Made by a program: the position numbers and the translations under genes. The notes beneath the pieces were generated by a model, which was not told the origin of the DNA, searched no databases, and saw nothing but the letters and a program-made list of their open reading frames with translations. DNA of 48,666 bases from Granulicella sp. S156. GTDB lineage: Bacteria > Acidobacteriota > Terriglobia > Terriglobales > Acidobacteriaceae. Positions 42,498-48,666 of the stretch are shown here, piece by piece. Location: positions 540,162 through 588,827 of the forward strand of contig NZ_LMUH01000005.1 in the NCBI RefSeq assembly GCF_009766105.1, written 5' to 3'. Each line of letters opens with the position of its first letter. The stretch's first letter is position 1.

Positions 42498-43415
42498 ATG
42501 GCGAAAGGAAGAACGGTTAGCACCTATGGTGTGCTTGCGGTGGGTGTAATCTCCATCGCCTGGTCGGCGATTTTTGTCCGCTGGACGCATATGCCCGGAG
42601 TCGCCTCCGCCTTCTATCGCATGTTCTTTGCGTCGATGGTGCTCTGTTGTGTTCTGGTGTTCTCCAGGGTGACGCTTGCAAGCGTTGATCGATCTACGAT
42701 CGGTGTAGCCGTTCTGAGCGGAGTGTTTTTTGCAGGAGATGTCGGGCTGTTCAATACGGCTGTTCTTCATACCTCTGCGGGAAGCGCAACCTTTCTGGCC
42801 AACAATGCACCTGTGCTCGTCGGTCTACTCACCTGGGCGATTACGCGACGTTTACCTTCGCGGCGCTTCTGGACGGCGCTTGCCATCGCCCTTGTGGGCG
42901 CATGGTTGATCGTCGCGGCTGACGCGCGGCATGCCGGCAGGGAGTGGTCTGCCGACTTGCTGGCCGTGATGGCCTCTGTTTGTTTCGCGCTGTATCTGTT
43001 GACCACCGAACGTCTGCGAAAGGACTTCGATACTCGCATTCTTGTAACTCTTTCGACGACGTCGAGTGCAGTTGCGCTTTTGCTCATCTCTGCCTTAGCC
43101 CATGTCTCGCTCGCCGTGCCGAATGCGCGTGCTCTCGCCGCGTTGCTGGGACTGGGCTTGATCTGCCAACTCACGGGTTACTTCTGTCTCACCTATGCTC
43201 TTGGTCATCTGCCGGCAACCGTAACATCCGTGGTTCTGCTTGCGGTTGCCCCGATCACGGCCTTGTTTGCGTTCGGACTCTTCGGAGAGCGCATGACGAT
43301 ACTTCAAGGTACCGGCGGCGTCCTTGTAATCCTCGGAGTTTGGATTGTAAGCAGAGCACATCAGGGATCTTCGCGGGATTCGAGAGACAGCGGTGCCTTC
43401 GATGCGGTAGGCTAA
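42498..43415 (+). CDS. DMT-family (EamA) transporter
   Basis: A 305-residue inner-membrane exporter or importer with ten predicted helices in two EamA repeats (residues 10-140 and 155-290). Visible text includes WSAIFVRWTHMPGVASAFYRM, TFLANNAPVLVGLLTW and YFCLTYALGHLPATVTSVVLL, typical of the group. Members move amino acids, metabolites or drugs; the substrate cannot be told. It is followed 33 bp later by etfB on the same strand, possibly by readthrough. Confidence 0.9.
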   Translation: MAKGRTVSTYGVLAVGVISIAWSAIFVRWTHMPGVASAFYRMFFASMVLCCVLVFSRVTLASVDRSTIGVAVLSGVFFAGDVGLFNTAVLHTSAGSATFLANNAPVLVGLLTWAITRRLPSRRFWTALAIALVGAWLIVAADARHAGREWSADLLAVMASVCFALYLLTTERLRKDFDTRILVTLSTTSSAVALLLISALAHVSLAVPNARALAALLGLGLICQLTGYFCLTYALGHLPATVTSVVLLAVAPITALFAFGLFGERMTILQGTGGVLVILGVWIVSRAHQGSSRDSRDSGAFDAVG

Positions 43416-43448
43416 GCGGTTGCGTCTAATGGCTGGTGAGGGTTGCTG

Positions 43449-44228
43449 ATGAAGATCGTGGTAGCAGTGAAGCAGGTTCCAGAGCGTGATGCCGCAGTGC
43501 GCGTTGCAGCGGATGGCCGCAGCGTCGACGAAAGCGACGTGGCATGGATGATGAATGAGCCCGATGCCTATGCGCTGGAAGAGGCGCTGCAGTTGAAGGA
43601 GCGCGACGGCGAAGGCGAAGTGATTGTGCTGTGTGCCGGACCGGATCGCGTGACGAGTACGCTGCGCGAAGCGCTGGCGAAAGGCGCGGATCGCGCGATC
43701 CATGTTGTCACCACGGATGAAGGCGAGGGATCACTGGCCGCGCGCGACACGCTGGGCGTGGCGAAGCTGCTGGCCGAGGCGATTAAGACAGAGTCGCCCG
43801 ACCTGGTACTGACGGGCTTGCAGTCCGACGACCTTGGCGCGGGGCAGACGGGGGTTGTCGTTGCAGAACTGCTCGGCGTGCCACACGCAACTCTGGTGCT
43901 GCAGGTGGAGCGCGCTGATGCAGGAATCAAGGTCAAGCGAGAGCTCGAAGATGGCTGGTTCCAGCATATCGAGATGCCGCTGCCCGCGCTGTTGACGATT
44001 CAGTCTGGCGGCAACAAGCTGCGCTACGCCACGCTGATGGGCATTAAGAAAGCCAAATCGAAGGAGACGCGCGAACTTGCAGCTGTGGCAGCCGGTGCAC
44101 GCGTCGATGAAGTGGTGAAGGTTGCACTTCCGGAGCGCGTGAAGCGGACAGAGATGCTGACTGGATCGGCTGATGAGGTCGCGACGAAGATCGTCGAAAA
44201 GTTGAAATTCGAGGTAAAGATCCTGTGA
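43449..44228 (+). CDS. etfB: Electron transfer flavoprotein beta subunit
   Basis: A 259-residue cytoplasmic ETF beta subunit that, with EtfA, accepts electrons from acyl-CoA and related dehydrogenases. Motifs are KIVVAVKQVPERDAAV, GPDRVTSTLREALAKGADRAIHV, SDDLGAGQTGVVVAELL and TLMGIKKAKSKE. The ATG at 43449 has GAGG 7 nt upstream and starts the conserved MKIVVAVKQ; a TTG 6 bp earlier is less likely. etfA overlaps its stop by 4 bp. Confidence 0.95.
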   Translation: MKIVVAVKQVPERDAAVRVAADGRSVDESDVAWMMNEPDAYALEEALQLKERDGEGEVIVLCAGPDRVTSTLREALAKGADRAIHVVTTDEGEGSLAARDTLGVAKLLAEAIKTESPDLVLTGLQSDDLGAGQTGVVVAELLGVPHATLVLQVERADAGIKVKRELEDGWFQHIEMPLPALLTIQSGGNKLRYATLMGIKKAKSKETRELAAVAAGARVDEVVKVALPERVKRTEMLTGSADEVATKIVEKLKFEVKIL

Positions 44229-45202
44229 GCAAAGTTCTTGTAGTGATGGAACAGAAGGGCGATGCCGGATGGCACCGCATCAGTCTGGAAGCGCTGGCCG
44301 CGGGCCAAAAGCTCGCAGCGGAGCTTGGCGTGACGTGCTCAGCCGTGGTCCTCGGCGAGAGCGCTGCGATTGGGCCGTTGGCCTCCGAGCTTGCGACGAA
44401 GAAGCTAGATACCGCATGGTCTGTAGACCATGCGCTGCTTGCGAACTATACGGCGGACGGTTGGGTTGCCGTGCTGCAACAGCTCATTGCCCAAGAGCAG
44501 CCTCAGTATGTCGTGTTCCCGCACACCTACCAGGTGCGCGACTACGCGCCTGCGCTCGCCACGCGGCTGGGGCAGGTGCTCATCAGTGATGTCACGGCTA
44601 TTCATGCAGGCCCCGTGTTCGTGCGGCAATGGATGCAGGGCAAGCTGAACGCGGAGTATGCGCATAAGGGAGCGGGCGTCTGTCTGGTCTCGGTGCAGGC
44701 TGGGAGCTTCCGCGCTGATGCGGTAGAAGCAGGTTCCTCCGAGGTGAAGACCTTTGCCCCTCAGATCGATGCTGCACAGATTCGCACGAAGCCGAGCGAG
44801 CCCTTCCGCGAGGCCGCGCAGACGGTCGATCTTTCCGCTGCTCAGGTAATCGTTAGTGTGGGGCGCGGCATCGGGGAGCAGGAAAATCTCGGGCTTGTCG
44901 AAGAGCTGGCTGCCGCGCTGGGCGCGGAACTCGCGGCTTCGCGGCCGATCTGCGACGCAGGCTGGCTGCCTATGGAGCGTCAGGTCGGAAGCTCCGGCCA
45001 GACGGTTGCGCCGAAGCTGTATCTGGCGGTCGGCATCTCGGGTGCGATTCAACATCTCGTCGGCATGAAGGGCGCTAAGACGGTGATTGCGATCAATAAA
45101 GACGCTGACGCTCCGATCTTCGAGATCGCCGATATCGGGGTGGTGGGAGATCTATTTGAGGTCGTTCCGGCGTTAACGAAGGCGATCAGAGGCGCGGTAT
45201 AA
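44225..45202 (+). CDS. etfA: Electron transfer flavoprotein alpha subunit
   Basis: 325 residues. The C-terminal FAD-binding region is clear: SAAQVIVSVGRGIG, SRPICDAGWLPMERQVGSSGQTV, YLAVGISGAIQHLVGM and INKDADAPIFEIADIGVVGD. With EtfB it forms the soluble ETF, whose electrons likely go to the membrane Fe-S oxidoreductase encoded at 28.8-30.7 kb. The start is GTG, overlapping the etfB stop as GTGA. The last 30 bp overlap the 3' end of a convergent gene. Confidence 0.95.
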   Translation: MSKVLVVMEQKGDAGWHRISLEALAAGQKLAAELGVTCSAVVLGESAAIGPLASELATKKLDTAWSVDHALLANYTADGWVAVLQQLIAQEQPQYVVFPHTYQVRDYAPALATRLGQVLISDVTAIHAGPVFVRQWMQGKLNAEYAHKGAGVCLVSVQAGSFRADAVEAGSSEVKTFAPQIDAAQIRTKPSEPFREAAQTVDLSAAQVIVSVGRGIGEQENLGLVEELAAALGAELAASRPICDAGWLPMERQVGSSGQTVAPKLYLAVGISGAIQHLVGMKGAKTVIAINKDADAPIFEIADIGVVGDLFEVVPALTKAIRGAV

Positions 45203-45841
45203 GACGCGATCCTGACTATTGCCGGTGGCTATGTATGCATCACTCGATGCACACATACAGAGGGTGCTTCCGGGTGTTGGTGGATGGCCTATGTTTAGGA
45301 CGTCTGTAGTGGCCTTGAAAGAACTGCTGAGCAGCGGAATTATGAAAAATGCCCAGAGAATAAGAAGAATGGAGAGCAGTATGTCGAGCACTGTGGCCCT
45401 CCCTCCCTTTATCCACACCGTAAATGGAGCCGCTATAAGCGCTGCGATGAGAGAACCCAGGCACAGGACAAAAAGTGGAGCCGGTATCGGTTTCCATATC
45501 CAGTTGAAAAAACTCAGGCCGAAGGCGAAGATCAACACATGCAGCACAACGGCTATGCGAAAAATATAGGAAGGCTGCCTCACGGTTTTTTCCCGCTGTT
45601 GCAGTAAGTGCTGCACATCGCTGTGGGATGCGTTCAGTACAGGCCGATTGTCGACGGAAGAGGTCGTCGCATTCTGTGCGTCCATCTCCATGGTTTCCTC
45701 CGTGTCTTCCAGCTTCGGCATATCCTCTCTTGCGGTTGCGGATGGTGAGGTTCCATCTGCAGGATGGAAGATATTGGCTAGCCTGCGCAGGTCGTTACGT
45801 AAATCGGCAACCAACTGCTCCAACCATCTTTGTGCAGGCAT
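45173..45841 (-). CDS. Hypothetical three-span membrane protein
   Basis: 222 residues, family not recognised. The N-terminal 100 residues are soluble, acidic and probably partly helical (LVADLRNDLRRLANIF, SDVQHLLQQREK). Three membrane helices follow (about 115-200), with WIWKPIPAPLFVLCLGSLIAAL among them and a polar tail. The ATG at 45841 has GAGGG 3 nt upstream. Its 3' end overlaps the end of etfA by 30 bp on the other strand, so the extreme C-terminus may be random extension. Confidence 0.6.
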   Translation of the reverse strand: MPAQRWLEQLVADLRNDLRRLANIFHPADGTSPSATAREDMPKLEDTEETMEMDAQNATTSSVDNRPVLNASHSDVQHLLQQREKTVRQPSYIFRIAVVLHVLIFAFGLSFFNWIWKPIPAPLFVLCLGSLIAALIAAPFTVWIKGGRATVLDILLSILLILWAFFIIPLLSSSFKATTDVLNIGHPPTPGSTLCMCASSDAYIATGNSQDRVLYRASDRLR

Positions 45842-45927
45842 GGGCCCTCGCTCGTAGCAGCCTACACTGCCGGGTGACTTTACCGTCGCATGAACGGTTA
45901 TCAAGAATCAAAACGCATTTAGTTGGT

Positions 45928-45963
45928 CTCAGGGAGTCCATAAAGACCTCAGGGAGTCCATAA
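45928..45963. repeat. Two 20-bp-period tandem repeats in an intergenic gap
   Basis: CTCAGGGAGTCCATAA occurs at 45928-45943 and again at 45948-45963, spaced exactly 20 bp start to start, close to two helical turns. The repeats lie in the 153-bp gap before the small His/Cys protein gene, about 32 bp upstream of its start. They are plausible binding sites for a regulator of the downstream receptor region. Confidence 0.55.
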
Positions 45964-45994
45964 TGGCCTCTTTTGCGTCATACTAGATGAAGCA

Positions 45995-46393
45995 GTGCCT
46001 TGCGCCGCTGTTCAGCAACCCTTGACGAAACGAATCAAACGCGGAGCTAACGCCCCCGCGCATCCAATTTGGATGCGCATGCTGGCTCTCGTGTGCCTGT
46101 TGGTCGTTGGCTTTGCGAGCTCCGCACAGGCAGCACACGTTCACGGCGAGTGGTTGCCGCATCAGGCGGCACAACTCGGCTCCGCGGCCGATAGCTCGCA
46201 GCTTCCCGGCGGTGAGATCAACTGCCCGCTTTGCGTGGCGATGCACCTATCGTTACCGATGTCGGAGCAACTTGCTTCAATCGGCCTGGTGCTGGTGGAG
46301 TGCAAGCTCGCAACGGTCGTTGAGCATGTGCCGAGCGCCCAGTGGCACTTTGCGATGTTCAGCAGGCCTCCGCCTGCCATGGAAACCCTCTAG
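45995..46393 (+). CDS. Small exported His/Cys protein (DUF2946-like)
   Basis: 132 residues with a hydrophobic signal (about 28-46, ending SAQAA). A short mature domain follows, with HVHGEW and INCPLCVAMH, i.e. histidines and a CPLC motif that could bind a metal such as copper. This resembles DUF2946 proteins that often precede TonB-dependent receptors. The start is uncertain: GTG at 45995, TTG at 46022 or ATG at 46073 are possible, none with a good ribosome site. The receptor gene begins 170 bp downstream. Confidence 0.55.
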   Translation: MPCAAVQQPLTKRIKRGANAPAHPIWMRMLALVCLLVVGFASSAQAAHVHGEWLPHQAAQLGSAADSSQLPGGEINCPLCVAMHLSLPMSEQLASIGLVLVECKLATVVEHVPSAQWHFAMFSRPPPAMETL

Positions 46394-46466
46394 CTAGCTT
46401 CATTTCGAGGATGGTTGCGCTCCAAAGGGGCGTAGCCCACGCGCCTTTAGCGCGATCTTCATTCAG

Positions 46467-46502
46467 GGCCTTCTCTCATGTCAACCCGCATGGCAGAAGG
46501 CC
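46467..46502 (+). promoter_or_regulatory. Leader hairpins before the TonB receptor gene
   Basis: GGCCTTCT (46467-46474) pairs perfectly with AGAAGGCC (46495-46502). A second hairpin TGTCTG (46529-46534) / CAGACA (46543-46548) reaches the AGGAG at 46548-46552. They may modulate transcription or translation of the receptor. No known riboswitch is recognised. Confidence 0.35.
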
Positions 46503-46562
46503 ACGGACCGCATTCCAGCGATGTCCGGTGTCTGCGTTTCAACAGACAGGAGTTCGTTTCCT

Positions 46563-48666
46563 ATGCAAAGATTTCCATTTTCTCGATTGCTCGCCATCAC
46601 GTTCGCGCTATGGCTGCTACTGGCCTTTGCCGCTGGTGCGGCATTCGCTCAGGGCACATCCGGTACCGTCACTGGCGCCGTCACCGATACGACCGGCGCT
46701 GCCATTCCCGGTGCCACGGTCGTTCTGGCTAACCCGGTAAGCGGTTATAGCCGCACCGCAACGACGGATGCGACCGGGCAGTTTCGTTTCGTCAACGTGC
46801 CATTCAACCCATATCGCTTCGCTGTGACGAGCAGTGGGTTCCAAACATTCAACAAAGTTGTTCAGGTGAGCTCGGTGGTGCAGATCGCGGTCCCTGTGAA
46901 GTTGCAGGTCGCGACCTCAACGACCAGCATTACGGTGGAAGCTCCCTCCGATCTGGTGGAGAACGATGCGACGGCCCACACCGACATCGACCGCTCTCTG
47001 ATCGACCATATGCCGCTGGAAAGTGCCTCATCCGAGCTGAGTTCGATTGTGACACTGGCTTCACCGGGTGTGGCGGCAGACTCCAACGGCCTGATGCACG
47101 GCCTCGGAGACCATGCGGAGAACTCGTTCAACATCGATGGACAACCGATCACGGATCAGCAGAGCAAGGTGTTCTCCAATCAGGTTCCAGCGGCGGCGGT
47201 GCAGTCGCTGGAGGTGATCGAAGGCGCTCCACCTGCTGAATATGGTGACAAGACCAGTCTCGTGGTGAAGGCTACTACGCGCTCAGGCCAGGGTGTGACG
47301 AAGCCGACTGGCACGATCACTCTGTCCTATGGCACGTTCGGCTCTGGCAACCTTGCCTTTGACACTTCCTACGGCGGCAAGAACTGGGGCAACTTCATCG
47401 CGGCCAACGGCCTTGAGTCAGGACGCTTTCTCGATGCGCCGGAGTTTGCGGTCTATCACGACAAGGGTAACGAGGAGAACTTCTTCGATCGCGTCGACTA
47501 TCAGCTCAGCAATGTGAGCTCGATCCACACGAACGTGCAGTACACACGTTCCTGGTTCCAGACGCCGAATAGTTACGACTCAGAGTTTGGTTTCGTGCAG
47601 AGTGGCGAGGACCCTTCGCAGACGGACCAGCGTTCGAAGATTGAGACCCTGGATTTTGCACCCACCTACACGCGCACCATCGGTACGAACAGCGTGTTCA
47701 ACTTTGGCCCGTACATCCGTCGCGATTCGTACAACTACTATCCAAGCAACAACCCGCTGTCGGACCTTGGGCCTGCAAACTTGCAGCAGGAGAGCGTGGC
47801 GCAACAGCGCTCGCTGACCAACGCCGGTGTTCATGCTGACTGGTCGTATGTGCAGGGCATTAACAACGTGAAAATCGGCGGCATGTATGCGCAGACCTTC
47901 CTGCGCGAGAACGATCAACTCGCCCTGGTCGATCCAGGCTTGAACGCACCGTGTCTGGATGCGAGCGGCAATCCGCTTCCCGGCGATCCGACCCCGTGCG
48001 CAAATCCGAATCCGAACTTCAACCCTGTGCTTTTGTCAGTTGACCTGACGCGTGGCGGTGTTTTCTACGCTTGGCACGGACAGACAGACGTAAAGCAGCT
48101 TGCGCTCTATGCGCAGGACCAGATCACCTTCGGCAACTGGCTGTTCAACGCCGGCATTCGCGGTGACTTCTACAACGGTCTGAGCATTCAGCGGCAGGCT
48201 GAGCCGCGGGTGGGAACGTCTTACAACATCAAGAAGACGAATACGGTGCTGCGCGCGTCCTACGCGCGTACGCAGGAGACGCCCTTCAACGAGAACCTTG
48301 TGCTTTCCAGCAATGGATGTCTCGATCCTGTGCTCAATGGCATCTTCACGAAGCAGTATGGTTCATGCAGCGCCGTGCCATTCAACCCCGGCTTCCGCAA
48401 CGAGTTCCATGTCGGTCTGCAGCAGGGCATTGGGCGGCACTTTGTGCTGAGCGGCGAATACATCTGGAAGTACACGCACAATGCGTATGACTTCAGTGTG
48501 CTCGGCGCGACGCCGATTACGTTTCCCATCGAGTGGCACAACTCGAAGATTCCCGGTGTCGCGGTCAGCGGAACGCTTACCGAGATCAAGGGCTTCTCGG
48601 CGCGCGTGACGATGTCGTCCGTGGCGGCGCGCTTCTTCACCCCGCAGCTTGGCGGCGTAGGAGCCG
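46563..48666 (+). CDS. TonB-dependent receptor with carboxypeptidase-regulatory-like domain (3' end outside window)
   Basis: An outer-membrane transporter powered by TonB-ExbBD; 701 codons lie in the window. A Sec signal (1-30, ending AFAQ) is followed by a CarboxypepD_reg-like beta-sandwich (about 32-115, GTVTGAVTDTTGAAIPGATVVL). A plug domain (about 125-245, with HAENSFNIDGQPITDQQSKVF) and the start of a beta-barrel come next. This architecture is common in Terriglobia and usually serves glycan or siderophore uptake; the substrate is not evident. The ATG at 46563 has GGAG 13 nt upstream, rather far. It may be linked to the small His/Cys protein upstream. Confidence 0.92.
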   Translation, partial: MQRFPFSRLLAITFALWLLLAFAAGAAFAQGTSGTVTGAVTDTTGAAIPGATVVLANPVSGYSRTATTDATGQFRFVNVPFNPYRFAVTSSGFQTFNKVVQVSSVVQIAVPVKLQVATSTTSITVEAPSDLVENDATAHTDIDRSLIDHMPLESASSELSSIVTLASPGVAADSNGLMHGLGDHAENSFNIDGQPITDQQSKVFSNQVPAAAVQSLEVIEGAPPAEYGDKTSLVVKATTRSGQGVTKPTGTITLSYGTFGSGNLAFDTSYGGKNWGNFIAANGLESGRFLDAPEFAVYHDKGNEENFFDRVDYQLSNVSSIHTNVQYTRSWFQTPNSYDSEFGFVQSGEDPSQTDQRSKIETLDFAPTYTRTIGTNSVFNFGPYIRRDSYNYYPSNNPLSDLGPANLQQESVAQQRSLTNAGVHADWSYVQGINNVKIGGMYAQTFLRENDQLALVDPGLNAPCLDASGNPLPGDPTPCANPNPNFNPVLLSVDLTRGGVFYAWHGQTDVKQLALYAQDQITFGNWLFNAGIRGDFYNGLSIQRQAEPRVGTSYNIKKTNTVLRASYARTQETPFNENLVLSSNGCLDPVLNGIFTKQYGSCSAVPFNPGFRNEFHVGLQQGIGRHFVLSGEYIWKYTHNAYDFSVLGATPITFPIEWHNSKIPGVAVSGTLTEIKGFSARVTMSSVAARFFTPQLGGVGA

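Noticed and set aside
45928..45963. CRISPR array
   Set aside because: Only two copies at a 20-bp period with a 4-bp gap, far too short for repeat-spacer structure.
46478..46732. 84-residue frame before the TonB receptor
   Set aside because: It overlaps the receptor signal peptide in another frame and has no family support.

Overview
The window is a stretch of GC-rich bacterial chromosome. I would place it in the Acidobacteriota, class Terriglobia (the Granulicella / Terriglobus / Edaphobacter neighbourhood). This rests on the mixture of families: a TonB-dependent receptor with an N-terminal carboxypeptidase-regulatory-like domain, a CadC-like membrane-bound winged-helix regulator, DUF4230, SIMPL and PD40 proteins, many secreted enzymes with Sec signals, and interspersed palindromic intergenic repeats. 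This is inference from gene content; no rRNA or tRNA gene is visible. No phage, plasmid, integrase, transposase or CRISPR array was seen.

Layout. 1-8.2 kb: a partial dienelactone hydrolase, small membrane and AIM24-type proteins, a secreted beta-helix protein, pyrH (UMP kinase, away from its usual rpsB-tsf partners), a secreted nucleoside-hydrolase-like protein, an acyltransferase and a DUF4230 protein. 8.2-16.3 kb: a membrane protein, a Pit phosphate transporter with a clear terminator, a macrodomain hydrolase, a purine nucleoside permease-family protein, an aldo/keto reductase and a secreted GH13 glucosidase. Two inverted copies of a roughly 150-bp palindromic repeat flank the permease/reductase pair. 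16.3-21 kb: a DUF4160/DUF2442 pair, then a minus-strand run of sugar isomerase, O-methyltransferase, trpS and scpA. 21-28.7 kb: a Tat-exported TIM-barrel protein followed by two secreted double-VOC proteins, a site-2-protease-like protein whose zinc motif is degenerate, a TPR protein, a hexapeptide acetyltransferase, a SIMPL protein and small conserved proteins. 28.7-38.6 kb: a membrane Fe-S oxidoreductase, divergent regulator/target pairs (LysR/MFS and aldo-keto reductase/TetR), trhO, a cysteine hydrolase followed by a GlxA-type regulator, and a frameshifted PD40 gene. 38.7-42.4 kb: a three-gene minus-strand envelope operon (unknown secreted protein, CDP-alcohol phosphatidyltransferase, GtrA/beta-barrel fusion) divergent from the CadC-like regulator. 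42.5-48.7 kb: an EamA exporter, etfB-etfA, and a small His/Cys secreted protein ahead of a TonB-dependent receptor that runs off the end.

How they may work together. EtfBA can pass electrons from acyl-CoA dehydrogenases to the membrane Fe-S oxidoreductase at 28.8 kb, which has the architecture of ETF:menaquinone oxidoreductases. The TIM-barrel and VOC proteins look like an exported module acting on sugars or related small molecules. The most unusual items are the GtrA-beta-barrel fusion with an internal signal-peptide-like segment in a phospholipid-synthesis operon, the degenerate site-2 protease, the nested 111-bp hairpin at 772-882, the inverted palindromic repeats at 11.8 and 14.2 kb, and the 20-bp tandem repeats upstream of the TonB receptor region.
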